From Sarcomyxa edulis (Eukaryota; Basidiomycota; Agaricomycetes; Agaricales; Mycenaceae), in NCBI GenBank assembly GCA_009761415.1, contig QUOL01000018.1, positions 62,001 through 126,000 of the forward strand: a stretch of 64,000 nt of DNA, in the 5' to 3' direction. Of the stretch, positions 12,001 through 24,446 are shown in pieces (positions within the stretch are counted from its first letter, which is position 1; each line of letters begins with the position of its first letter). The notes beneath the pieces were generated by a model. It saw nothing but the letters and a program-made list of their open reading frames with translations. It did not search any database and was not told where the DNA came from. The translations under genes were made by a program, and so were the position numbers.

Positions 12001-13139
12001 GTACATTGCCAAGTCCCTGATATCGCTCCAGTATTCTCCCTGGAACCCGTCTCCCACATCAGCGCAGAAGTAGGTACAACCCAAAGTATGACCGAACATG
12101 ATTCTGACTCGGTACGTGGCCATTTCTCCGTTGTTCACATTGCATTCTCTTATTCATGACACACTATTTCTCTAGGACTCGGGTCCCCGGCGCATAAAGC
12201 CACTCCCGAATCGTCGATGTGCGGCAGTTTCGTCTGTGCGTCTTTTCTCGACCTTGTTCCTCTCCATGTGTACTGCTCTTTATTGATATAATTCGTTAGC
12301 ATCCTTCTCGGACGATAAAACCTCTACCAAGCAAACGACGGGGTCTGCACTCGCTAGCTTCATCGCCTGACAATTTCGCCGATTTAATGGCCGATACGGA
12401 GGTTCTGTCTCAGATTCTTAGTACTCTGGATCAAGACAAATATCGTGAAATTATGTCCATGTGGGAGGACGTGTCTTCTGAGATATTCGCTTCGACCTCC
12501 AGCGATTCTCAATCTATCGCTTCTATTTCTGCTCCTCTGTCTTCGGAAATGCCTACGGATTTATTCTCTGAGACCAGTGCCTATCCTTACAGATCTGTTG
12601 TTGAAAGAGATGGACAGGAAGACGAACCTGGCAACGGGTATAATATCACCTTGGACTTCGGATTGGCATCCACATCAACAATGGAAAACTCGCGTCTACC
12701 TTCCTTTGCTGCATCGTCGTCCTCCCTCGCAGGTGCCCTGATACCTCCAGAATTCGATGCTACTATCGCTTCTCTGGCCCCTTCATCGGCATTGCCACAA
12801 TCAGGTACTGGGGAGTGGTCTCAGACTGGCACGGAGTCATCTTTGGATCCTTCGATCACTTATGAAGGCGGTATCTGGTACACAACTTCACCGCAGCCTT
12901 CTTCATCCTCGCTTTCTGGCGCTTTAGGCTCAGATGAGCTCCAGCATTATTATGACGTGCTTGCTTCTCAGGTTGTGAATGCAAGCGAATCCACTGACCC
13001 ACCAATGGCCACTGCAGCCACGGTGTCGAGGGATGGTCTAGGATCTGGGTCTTTCACACAAATAGACGAAGAGGACGAGGACGAGGACGAGGACGATATG
13101 GAGGAGCAGTACATACCGCCGTACACTGGGACAGATTAG
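9055..13139 (+). CDS. D3: 16-exon disordered protein, all introns phase 0
   Basis: A chain of 16 exons starting MARLSLRSRHRTRK (9055-9096) and ending in the 840-nt exon 12300-13139 gives about 962 residues. Exon 2 (9256-10125) encodes Ala/Glu/Asn/Thr-rich 16-residue repeats. Exons 3-15 encode 15-46 residues each, and each begins and ends on a codon boundary. Composition is Ser/Pro/Thr/Asp-rich and probably disordered. Exons 15 and 16 both start with a basic motif of the form R-x-I-K-P-L-P-x-(K/R)-R, likely nuclear-localising, also seen in D1 and D2. The C-terminus is an acidic Asp/Glu run ending IPPYTGTD. No enzyme domain is visible. Function is unknown; a nuclear or transcription-related role is only a guess. 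Splice calls in exons 11-12 are the least certain. Confidence 0.72.
9505..9648 (+). repeat. 48-bp tandem repeat inside D3 exon 2
   Basis: Three consecutive units of 48 bp begin at 9505, 9553 and 9601. The first two are essentially identical and the third has diverged. Shorter degenerate 24-bp half units continue to about 9870. Each unit encodes 16 residues of the type (A/T)TT-I-ITEA-VVANIAE-N, so the array keeps the frame. Confidence 0.85.
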
Positions 13140-15376
13140 AGAGAGATGGTTATGATGTTGACGCATGGGGCGTTGACGCATGGAGTGCTGGTGCATGTTA
13201 CCGGCGGAGGGCATCCCATTCCAAAGCTTGGACTTAGCGATGTCTACGGCAGAAGGGCCTTACGAGACGATCCTCGAACAAACACAAATATTGTCACTAC
13301 TACGCACATCCCAGGAGCTGCTAGAGACATAAAACGAGTCAATTACTCAAGCACACCAATCACGCCAATCCCACCAACCTCTTTCCCCGTGGCCATCGCC
13401 TCATACTCCTCTAGATCTCCCGTCTGGTTTCGTGTCATAAGCAATTCTTTGGGAGGCCCGCCTATCGTTATACCATCCATCTCATAACCATCGTGTTGTC
13501 TTTCAGGCCAGCATCAACTCTTGCCGATCTCGAGCTGTTGTTGATGCCGTTCTCTTCACTCCACCGAAACCGTCTCCTCTACCAACATTCCCGGTACAAT
13601 TCATCACTTCCTTCTTCTCTATCGAACGTCCTTTGCTTTGAAGCTCACTCGTAGAGCCCGACGCGAAACACCATCCTTGATTATCCAGGCCGTTACAGTT
13701 GTTATGCCTGCTATCAGTGATCACACCGTCCCTCTGGACCGAGCTCTCGTGCTATACATCCCGCAAGAGTTTCGTATCTTATAAACTCCATCACTTCCTT
13801 CTCAACTTCCGAGACCCATTCCGTTTACTGTGGTTCTAGCTACTGCATGGACGCGACGCTCCCAACTGCCCACGATCTCGACGTTGAGCTCGACTAGCCT
13901 TTCGAACGGACGCCTTCAGTCAAGATCGACAGCATTGCAAAGTCTCGATGCTAGATCAGAGAACTCTCGAGCGCTCCAGCCGATTGTCGAGACACACTCA
14001 ATCATTGCTCATTGTAGTAGTCAAAGGTTTCGGATTCAGACCTCGAATACTCTTTGTAGCGCGGATTGAGGAGAGACTCATCTGCACCATTTGCGCTAGG
14101 GCTCTGTTCATTTCTGGGCTTCGCACCCGCAAGCGCCTTTGAAAGCAGTGCTATCGACTCGGCGACTGAGATCGATATCAAATTTCAATCATCTATGGAT
14201 ACGCTAGCAGCCTGATTCCCCGCATGGTTTGCTTTCGTGCAACGCCGCGTGGGTATGTGTCCTCCAACATTCGGATAACTGTGTTCGACTTCGACTTCTA
14301 GTATTTGCTGTTGATGAACAAGGCGAGGTGTCCTATTGCGGACACGTCCTCGACCATGGTCAGCCGATCGCGAGCCTAGGGAGCTGTTGATTTATATATA
14401 TTCTTTTGTTCTTAACCTTCTCGGTCTCGGATTATTTTATTTCTTAGTCGGGTCTTATTTCTTCTTGTACTATATGTTGCGCGCGTAGTATAAAGTTACT
14501 TTGTTCTCTTGTGCTTTCTTGAGGCTACATTTTTCGGAAGGAGCGTTGAAGGCGCGGTCACGCGACTCGGTCACGCGCACGTCCCGACAATAGTGATTGA
14601 CAGTGAGCAAATGGAAGATACAGTATTCACCAATGCCGAGTACTTACAACAGATACAGTAGCATCAGCGAAGGTTCTAACAAGATAAGGACGATCGTCTT
14701 GTGTATACAAATATGAGGTTTCGGATCAAGAACTTCGTTGTAGATACACAAAGGAAGGACAGCGCCAGTGGTCTCGATCAAATCCCAAAACTATTGTTTT
14801 ATCTCATTCGTGGGAGAATATGGATTCTTGATCAAGCTTCTGAGGTATTGAGGATTTTGAGACTTAGGCCACGCGACGCGTCAAAATAGCACGTGCATAC
14901 GCGTTCGGATTTTTGATCGCCGTTGTTTTCTCTGAAAGTGTGAGTCAATTCTCCAACTCTTCAATTGATTTCTCGAACCTCTTAAAGTACCCTAAAGGTT
15001 TTTGAACATCCAGTTTGGATTCGAAATCTTGACTGCATACCGTGCTTGAAGTATGATATATCCCTCCTCTAGCGATGCGGTAGTTTTATTCCAGTCGTAT
15101 CACCCGAGCAGTTCAGCTGACGCTTGCTCTGCAGCCTGTCTGTGTATCTCCTTCAGAACTTGTTCAGAACTAAAACTCCATCAAATCAGAATATCATTTT
15201 TGGCACAAAATCGGTACACATGACACTCTATGGAGGCCAATATTAAGTCAAACACTAGCTTGATCTGACTCTCATGCCGGCATTGAGTATTCAACGATTG
15301 TGCGTACGTACCAGCTGACCCCTCAGGCTCCCTCTGTATGGTACCTTACAATCTCCACCTCTTTTCCTTTACTATC
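13140..15376. other. 2.2-kb region without a supported gene
   Basis: Several plus-strand frames (13146-13487, 13830-14069) are interrupted and do not join through plausible introns. The stretch around 14400-14540 is AT-rich. It may contain the D3 3' flank, a decayed gene, or a non-coding transcript. Nothing specific is recognised. Confidence 0.35.
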
Positions 15377-18078
15377 ATGTCAGAATCCCCACTGAACCGA
15401 AATTCCTTCAGAGAAAAGAGCTTGGAAGTCGAGGTTCGTCACGAAGAGTATGCTCCGAGGTCTCATTCAGAAAACCTCGATTTCGGTAACGAGTCGAAAC
15501 TTCCTCCACCGCCGAGGTTGACGGCAGAAGAGGAAAAGAGACTATGGCGCAAGATAGATTTGAGGCTTATGCCCATCCTGAGTTTGATGTATCTCTTCTC
15601 TTTTCTTGACAGAGGTGCGTACTAGAACTTAGTATTTCAGGATGACTGATCGTCTAACACGCCGGTTGGAAATCTCAGGAAACATAGGTTAGCTATCGCG
15701 TCAATTTTTCCATGTCTTCGGCTCAAAGTCAATGATAGGAAATGCGAGGCTGCAGGGATTGACCACTCAACTCGGACTCGAAGGAAATCAATACAATATC
15801 GCGTTGGTCCGTCTATGTCTTTTAGCCTTATCTGGTTGAGATTTGCTAATTGACGCTCAGACGATGTATTTTGTCGTGAGTTCAATGCTGATATTCATCT
15901 AGTCACTCCTCTGATGCCTCCCGAAGCCGTATTGCATCTTCGAAGTCCCAGCTAAGTACGTATTGCACAATCTCCGATATATCTAGACTCACAAGCGGTG
16001 TTAGTCTGGTACTCAAGCGATTTCGTCCTTCCAGGCAAGTCTTTCAATCGCCCAACCTCGTAGATCGCAATTTTCACTTGCCTCCTCAAGATGGCTACCA
16101 GGAATAACTGTACGCTGATTCTCACCTCTTTGACTCGTTGATTCTTATCACGCTGCATCAGATCCTATGGGGAATAATAATGTGAGTCCATTGCATACGC
16201 GTCCCATCCTCAGTCTGATTGAGGACGATATCAAGGACTCTAATGGGTCTAGTGAAAACGTAACAGTCGAGTCTTCCGACATGATAACTTCAGGCTGATT
16301 GTCTTGCTCCAGATACCCACAGCTTGTCGGAGTCCGTGTATGTCTCGGCATTGCAGAAGCCGGACTATTTCCGGGGGTCGTTTATTAGTGGGTATTCGAT
16401 CCATATCCCTGATCATCTGTCAATTATCTTTGACTCTCCTAGCCTCACGCTATGGTATCCGCGACATGCACTACAAATGCGCGTTGGCTTGTTCTTCGGA
16501 GCCGCATCTCTCGCTGGTGCGCTAACGTTTGAGTTTAGCCTTACAAGTTATAATAATCCAGCCACAGGTGCCTTCTCTGGCCTCCTATCTTTCGCAATCA
16601 GTTTTATGAGTGGAACGCGAGGATTACTTGGATGGTCATGGATTTTCGTGAGCTTGAGGTCTTGTCTGACTGCGACTGCATTTGCTGATATGTTCTCTCG
16701 AAGATACTCGAAGGAATTGCCACCGTCTGTGTAGGGATTCTTGCGCTACTCGGTTCGATATGCATTCATGATATACTATGATGTAAGTTTACTCAGGCTT
16801 GACTTCAGTATTGGTGGACTTTCCCGCTTCTGCAAGTTTTCTTACTCCGGAGGAACGCGCTTTCGTTGTTTGGAGAAAAAGTCAGTAGAGCCTTATATCA
16901 GTGCTGATTCATCAGGCTCTCAAACTGCATCTTTTAGAGTACGATAACTCTTCCGTGGGCGAAGAAGAAAAATTTGCTGCACGACATGTGTGGGCTGCCT
17001 TGACAGACTGGCAGGTGCGTTCAACTCTGTTCCGGTGTGAACGACAAATCATCCAGAAACTCATTGACTTCTTGAAGATTTACTTGCATATTCTGATATA
17101 TATGTCAATCATAGCACCTCGTAAGTACTATGTACAATTGCCCATCCGAGATAAATCTCTAACGCCCGTCGTGCAGTATATGGCATCACGCTATTTCTTC
17201 CGTGAGTTCCTCTTCGTATTCCTCACCACCATAACCTGAGATGTTCCGGTTCTTCTCCAAGAACAATCATCAGCGAGTAAGAAACCTCTCTTGAGTCTAT
17301 CGCCAGAGCCAGAGTCTAAACTTTCAACCCCCAGCTTCGGGTATACAACGGCCATCAGCCAACTTCTCACCGTACCCCCTTATTTGTTCGCCAGTAAGTC
17401 GCTGCATTTTTTACGTATCACTCTCCTCAAACGCTCTGCCTCAGCATTGGTTCTGTTTTCCTTCGCGTGGTTTTCCGATAAATTGAGGATGCGGTCACCC
17501 TTCATTCTCGCCGGTCTAATCATGTGTCTCATCGGATTTTCCATCAACATCTCTGAGGCTCCTAATGGTGTCAAATACTTCGGAACATTCTTCTGCGTAG
17601 CAGGGAGCTACGCAGCCTTTCCTGGAGTCGTATCTTGGTGAGTCGCGTATTACTCAATTGCTTGACATTCCTATATCTTTTCTCTCTTGATACGATACTA
17701 GGGTCGGTAATAACTTGTCAGGGCAATATAAACGAGGTACAGGGATGGCACTACACATTGGAATAGGAAACTTCTCCGGAGCGATCGCCTCTAACATCTA
17801 CAGGACGCAAGACAAGCCGCGATTTATCTTAGGTCGTGAGTACATCCTCCTGCGTATAGCCATCTCTGACTTAGAACGATGTAGATGCTATCGAATTGAT
17901 GTTCGTCGGAATAGGACTCATCGTTCTACCCATTGTGGTGGTCACATATATCCGGATCAATTCCAGGAGAGACGAAGCTGAACAGAGACGATTAGAGGGA
18001 AACGAGAAGCATAAATATACTGACCAGGATCTTCGCGAACTAGGTGACCGAGCTCCCGATTTCAGATACACATTGTAA
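15377..18078 (+). CDS. MFS permease, anion:cation symporter (DAL5/allantoate-type) family
   Basis: About 22 exons join without a break to a 12-TM transporter of roughly 500 residues. Key blocks are the cytoplasmic start with RLWRKIDLRLMPIL and LFSFLDRGNIGNARLQG before TM1-2, EVPANLVLKRFRPSRWLPG, and the ACS signature RVCLGIAEAGLFPG followed by LWYPRHALQMR. The C-terminal half carries FLPTIISDFGYT and the closing tail GDRAPDFRYTL. Family members import organic anions such as allantoate, nicotinate or pantothenate; the substrate here cannot be told. Unusual gene features are a 9-nt exon (15679-15687), a 15-nt exon (15861-15875) and one GC-AG intron (donor at 16035). The start at 15377 is preferred to an in-frame upstream ATG at 15338 because family N-termini are short. 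Confidence 0.9.
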
Positions 18079-18303
18079 CGCGCAGGACTTGAATTCAAAC
18101 AAAAGGGTTTATTTGATTAGAGCATACGACAGAGATGAGCGACGTGTCTGTAAAGAGCAGGACATAGATGTAGAAAGGGTAACGCAGAAGAGGGATGAGG
18201 AAGGAATGTTATGCAACAGCTAGACAAGCAGTTATGCCGGAAATTGTGGGTGGAGGAAGGAAATATGGAATGAACGGGTAGGATGAACGGTGAGTTCAGC
18301 AGT

Positions 18304-19673
18304 TCACGGCGATTCAGGAAATCTTGGGAAATCCGTCAGGAATGTTTCGAGATTCGCAGTGTAATCGACTTGAGGGTCTTGATTTTGATCGAAGAGAGGG
18401 TATTCGGGAATATCGAAGGGACGATCTGCGTGCATGTTGTGTGACTCATACGTAGATGCATCCAGTATAGAGTCCCACGAGAAAGGGACGAAGGAGGCGA
18501 CCAACGCGTCGATGTCAACCCCACTGCCGGATTCGAATGGTGGAGAAGAGGGAGTAGCGGGTGAATAGCCTGCTGGTACATTTGACATGCAACTAAAAGA
18601 GATATCATCACCTGACATAGAGGAAGATGAACGCGTCCAGTCATTCGAGAAATACTCAGATGAGGTGGCATGGATGGGTAGAGAGGGAGAAGCAGTATAG
18701 ATAGCTACATCTTGCGTGCTGGGTGTCTCGCATAGGTAACGGGGGACGGGCGGGCTGGGATGGGGGATATAAAACGTGTCAAATTCCTGATAATGGAATG
18801 TAATCATCAATACACTATCGGTACAGAACATGAGTGGATAATACAACGGAGACTCACGAGTGACGGAGGCTGAAATGAGGGATGCGCAGGAAGACCAAAT
18901 GCTGTTGTCGGGCAAAAGTCGCCAGTCGGAATATTGGTGTCGTATGATCCTCGAGGAGGCGGCTGTGAGCTTGACGATCGTGTCTTTCGCGGCGATGAAG
19001 TCGAGGGAATTGAGTCGTTCGTATATAAGACAGGGGCAGATGAGGATCGAAGATACGTCTGAGTCGTCACGGGAGTATCGAAGCGAATGATAGTATCGGG
19101 TACGTGGTGCTTGTCGAACTCTTGAACAGCTTCAGAGAGCTCCTGTCCTTTCTTCCCTTCTATCAATAGCTCTGCGATCTTCTTGCATCTCTTGTGGTCT
19201 GTAGGACTGACCTCGCGTACCTTACGCTTCTTTGGGCTCTTGCCTTTGGCCCGAGGCTTGTACGAGTATTCTGGATACTGGAGGTTGTGCTGTTCCAGAA
19301 CGACTTGAGCCTTGTCGTACCAGATCTGCCGTTCCGCGTCGGGCAGCCTTTTCCAGGCAAGGCCAATAATTTGGGACAAAGTGCTGTGACTGGTCTCTAC
19401 CTCGCTGGTCACGACGTGGTTCTTGATAAAATCGGCACGGAACAACACGAAGCAGTTGGCAGGGCGTCGAACATGGTTCTCGGGCTTCTTCCTCCCATGA
19501 AGAGGTCCAGGGAAATGCGAAGGTGAAGAATCCTCAACGTTGTGGGATGCAGCACTGTGTGAGTTGGCTGGGAAAATCGACTCGGAATGCATGGCGTCAA
19601 ACGCCACTGGAATGTCCGTAGCGAACGAGACACCATTGGGATAAAATGGCTCGATGGGTGGAGTCCGCGACAT
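18304..19673 (-). CDS. HMG-box transcription factor
   Basis: Two exons (19673-18858 and 18786-18304, phase 0) give 432 residues. Residues about 67-141 form a MATA/SOX-type HMG box beginning HVRRPANCFVLFRADF, with the conserved SQIIGLAWKRLPDAER and W-Y-D-K-A helices. A basic stretch KGKSPKKRK follows directly. The rest is Ser/Pro-rich and acidic, fit for an activation region. Such boxes bend DNA at (A/T)ACAAAG-like sites. In basidiomycetes related factors (Ustilago Prf1, Coprinopsis Pcc1) control pheromone or clamp-cell genes. Whether this one does is inference; a pheromone precursor gene lies 43 kb away in the same window. Confidence 0.9.
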
Positions 19674-21402
19674 AGTGCTCGCTAAATTGGAACAGAGTGA
19701 GAGTCAAGTTGAGAAAAAAATCCAAGACGACCGTACCGTCTGAATCACGGTCTGACCGTCTGGACCCTCGGTTCCGGTAGGCAGGCATGTGTAAGTAGGA
19801 AGGTAAGAGAAACGGCGATGGTTTGGAGAGAAAAGAGGTATCGCAAGGGTGGGTAAGGAAAAGGAGATCAGCAGCATCTTATATATCTAAAATACGATAT
19901 ATTCTATGCAGACAAGTGGTTTGTTGAGTGTCGAGAAGCTCACCTGCAGTCAGGGTCGCCACATTCCCAGAAAGGAAATTGACCCGGGATCCCGGCTCAC
20001 TGGCTGGGGTCCGTCTGCCTCCGTTGGAAATCTTTTTGGTTCCGTTCATCCTTCTCTCGACATCCAAAACATGTCCTTCTCGTCCCCCCATTTCCTGAAG
20101 ACATATCCTCACCCTCAACCAGACGTACCTCAGCCGGCTAATGTGCGTCTGAGCTGTTGTTCGAAATCGGAATCACTCGACGACTGATGGTCATCTAGAT
20201 CGCACTAAGTTCTCATCGTACATATCAGTATGTTCTTATCTTCCTCGTAGTCTCATATAGTATGCTCAAACAGCCATGGCTCAATGACTCGTGAAGTAGA
20301 AACGCGCCCTCAAAGTACAACAATGCCTCGAATCAGACAAAGTCTTTTCATGGCATGGGAACAACTGCTCGGGCATCGCACGACCATCCCTGGAATAGCT
20401 CTGTCATCGTGCCGCCCCCGACCTAGGTCTAATATACGTGCAAAATAGTCATTCGTCCCTTATCTCGACGACTAGCTGCAGAGGACGCTGAGCACGCGTG
20501 CTGTCTCGGCGTTATCGATCGCCGCCGTGCTAGTAGCATACATTTTTTTTCTAGACTTTCCATTTCAAAGATTGACTTGTCGTACAAATGACTACGAAGT
20601 ATTCAGGGTGTTTCGAATGATGGCGCACTGGACGTCTCCTCTAGAATCAATAGCCCACTCTGGCGTGAACATATTTATCTTAGGGGCCCGGCGGCCGTAG
20701 ACTACTCCGACGGTGCGACCTGGGATATATATTCTAATCATCTAGATGTCTATGCAGCTCGATATCTATTCCTTCAATGTACCAGTACTGTAGTGTTGCT
20801 TCGAATAATAAAGTCGCGAATCGTAAACTGATCAGTATTGTCGGCAATCTACCCGAGCCTCCGAAAGGCACGACGGCAATACCTCGAGGATTTGATTGAT
20901 CAAAAGACCCATGATTTCTAGGCATAGACCCAATTTCACGCTATTGTACGCTATCGATATCGATGTCTCAATGGAAATATGTCGTAACCTCATGGCCTTG
21001 AAGGTTCTGATGAACCTCGTACATACGCACCCACCACGGCCCACTTCTACAATCCCCGAACTTTCTTTGATTGTAAGTATTCGTGACGAGATCGTATCCA
21101 AATGAGTACAAGACAAGACAGCAACCCAGTATACTGAGAGATAAATGGTATATAATGGTCCAGAGCATTGATAGGAAACAGTAAGGAGCGTGGGGGCAAC
21201 ATCGGATGCCAGTAGTAGATGCTAATAACGAGCGACGATGAATAGAGCAGGACACCGAAAGGAAAGAAATGAGGGTATTAAAGCCAGTTTCAAAAGATAA
21301 ATATCCGGCCGACGTGTCCGAGGTGGATTTGTTTAGAAAAACGGGGCAAGAAAAATAGGGGACAAGTGATATTGATGAGATTGAAAAAGAGAGATTGGGT
21401 CC
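19674..21402. other. Intergenic region upstream of the HMG-box gene
   Basis: It contains the promoter side of the HMG gene and the 3' flank of the gene ending at 21403. Overlapping frames at 19879-20187 and 20832-21255 are not supported by motifs or splicing. No RNA gene or repeat was recognised. Confidence 0.35.
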
Positions 21403-22686
21403 CTAATACCGGGATGGTCGAAACAGCCGACGCATTCTGCGAAAGAAGTTCCGCCACCAGGATTTCGAAAATGACTTCAACTCCGGGTTGTTGTTGCCGT
21501 TGTCTTCTGCTTTAGTGGTAGACGAGTCGGGGAATGAATCACTAATCGACTGGGATGGGGAGACGCGAGGAGTGGATGGAGGAGTTGAATATACTGATGG
21601 TGAAGCTTGTGAGGCCCGACCCGATTCAAACCAGTTTATACCGGGTCCAAGCCCGAGTACAAGGTCCAAAGGCTCATCCAAGCCCAAATCTATGCCTAGT
21701 TCCGTGTCCAATGTCCTGTTCTCAGTTCTCATCGAGATCGGCCGCTCCTGTGGAAGCTCGACAGTCTCATGGACTATGTCGAGAGCGTTTGAGATTGGGG
21801 CAGGTGAGGAGGAGCCAGAAGCTGTAGGCTGCAAAATACTTTGCATGGATGAAGCCCAGTCTGCGGCAGAATCTGTAGGAAGACCTAATTGTATATGATC
21901 TTTCTGTGGGGTTGACATCCTCTTGTTTTCGCCGTTCTCGCTATGAGGAGAGGATAATGGGATCACGTAGTTCCAGTCAGGTGAAATTGAACGACGTGAT
22001 GGATATGCGGCTGAGTCCAGGGACGAAGAGCGTACGGCGGAGAACAGAATTCCGTCTTCGCCCACGTTATCTCCAACAATCCCCCCTCCCCATTCGATAC
22101 GTCTGCTGCGATCTATGGGGGTCCCCCTACCAACATATCTGATCATTGGCCATGAGCCCCGCACAAGAGACGTCGTGGTGATCGGTGAGAGTCGAGGAGA
22201 TGGCACTCGATCTGGAATATCGGGTGAGGCTGGTGGCGATATCGGTGGAGGAGAAGGAGGAGGCTCCACAGGAGATGAGGGTCGAGAAGCAGAGAGACAG
22301 GACAGATCCAATGTGAAGTCCGTAAACCCATCTACTGATTCGAACATCGTAAGACTTGAGTCGTTCTCCTTCGGTGCAGTGCTCTCTCGGTCGGGGTCGT
22401 CGTATTCGGGTAGAGGTAAGACTGCTGCTCCTGCTTGAGCAGCTTCAATGATCTCGTTTATCGTTTCGAGGTGGTATGGTTCTGCCCTAGAGGATTCGAT
22501 AGGTATCAATATAATGATTCTTAGCCCTTTGAGAGATGTAAAACAAGACTGCTAGCAACGACTTCTTGGTGACGAAGGATGCGGGAGTACTGATCAATGA
22601 TGAGAACAGACGTACATGTTTTCTCGACAAATTCGAACGAAAAGGTTCCACTCCGTGGATATGAGTGATGAATGTGTCCGACAATG
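21403..22686 (-). CDS. Unknown Ser/Pro-rich protein, 5' exons uncertain
   Basis: The last exon (22486-21403) is a clean 361-codon frame. It begins AEPYHLETINEIIEAAQAG, passes through Pro/Ser-rich blocks, and ends in a cationic, aromatic tail (SWWRNFFRRMRRLFRPSRY) that could bind membranes or nucleic acid. The preceding exon is best placed at 22686-22616, contributing STEWNLFVRICRENM and joining in phase 2. More exons probably lie up to about 23080, but I could not settle their frame. I do not recognise the family. Confidence 0.6.
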
Positions 22687-24446
22687 CTGAGTGAGTGGAA
22701 GGTAGGATAAAACTTTCCCCAAAGCCTTCCTTGGATGAAGCACGAAGATGCAGAGCGAGACTGGGGGGTGAAAGCCTCGGATAGCTCGGACCAGTGGCGG
22801 TTCATCGGTCTGATTCTGGGGTAGTTTACGTCCTCCCCGTCATTTCCAGCTTCCCCTGCGGCGTTGAGATGTAAAGAAGGAGGTTCCAGGATTCGCGAGT
22901 GCGGGAGAAGGCGTGGTGTCTTAACGCATCAAATTGGCTGTACGAGGTATTCAGAGGATGAAAAACGAGCTGTATGAACGCCGAATGGGAGACATGAAGA
23001 GACATACGACACCCCACTGGTGATCTTTCTACGGTTTCGCCAGAGCACGAAGCACGCATGTCAGCGCTGGACGCTATTATTCGGCACAATAAGAAGACAG
23101 CAGCCTAACTCAATCAAATAGCATAAAAGAAAGTGTTGACGCTCACCGCACGGTTACGGACGTAAGATGGCAAAGACATGTATTATCGCAAGACGTTAGG
23201 CTCGAGGGAATATGGATAATGAGAAAACGCAAGATCCACACTTCCCATTTACACGAAGGTAGAGCAGCCTTGCAACGAGCAAGTATCCGTCCAATTTCAC
23301 TGCCGGTTCATTCTAGGTACACGTCCTGTGGGTGCGGCAGAGACTATCAGCGCTAGATGTAAAATCAATAAAGAACTTACACCTTCAAGTTGCCTTCAAG
23401 GCCCCAACAGGTCCATACATCGCAAATAAGTCCATCAGAGCTCTGAATAAAGTTAAAGCCTCAAAAGACAAGAACACTACAAAGCATAGTATTCAGAAGT
23501 GCGCATTGAGAGCTATTATGAACATGAGCGAAGTCATAGGTACTTCATATGTACGTTGGTCACTAGTCAATGCCTGCTCAGAAAAGCTTCAGACCTAAAT
23601 ACGTCGAAATTGCGTGTATATTGGTCACTCACCAACTCGAATGTCTACCGGAACGCCCATCGTACTGGATAGATCCAGCAAATTTGTGTTTTCTAGTCTC
23701 AGAAAGTTCGTACCATCCTCAGGCCTGAGCAGACGCCTCTCCAGTCCGATTGTGAGTTGGTGATGCACTTCGAAGTTGTCCTGTCATGGCCATGCAAATG
23801 ATTCGAGAATCAAGATTCAAGATCGCTATCTATCGCTATCGATTGGATGTTGTCAAATTATATCGGTCTCGTGACTTATACGCGCGATCGATGAGCGACG
23901 AGAACATACGTCTACGGTCGAGTAACTCAGATACGTTTCCTGGTTTACTCAGGTATGAGAGGCAGATATCATTTGACGCATACGCAAACTTCAGCCAAAA
24001 ACGAAGCAAATAGCGTTGCACAACGAGAGCGAGCAAGTTGCGCAAGTCAAGCGCGAGTATCAACAGGAAGATACTGATTAGAGTAGGAGAAGTGATATAG
24101 CAGATAAGATGTGGAACAGAAAACTTTGTAAACAACAGTGACCAAGAAAGGAAGATGAGAAGATGAGAAAGGCCGAGTGCGCGTTAGATCAAATCGGCCG
24201 TTGGAAGATCGAATACATTAGATCGCGACTCTTCTAAGATCGTCGAGAATGAGCAAGAGCGGAAACAGTTACGGTCGAGATGATGTGCCTCCAGGATAGA
24301 GTAGGAGTTGGCCTGTATGGCATGCTGTCGTCCAGGTTGAGTCTGTCGAGTCTGTTAGGGATCATATAGCTGTCCTCTGGGTGAGGTTGACCGAAGAGAG
24401 ATGATTCTCTTCCTCGTAAGAAATTGAAAGCGACAACGAGATGGAC
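22687..24446. other. Upstream exons or intergenic DNA, unresolved
   Basis: Minus-strand frames at 22521-22805 and 22826-23089 may hold 5' exons of the Ser/Pro-rich gene. From 23100 to 24446 I see only short unsupported frames and the 3' flank of D1. Confidence 0.3.
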
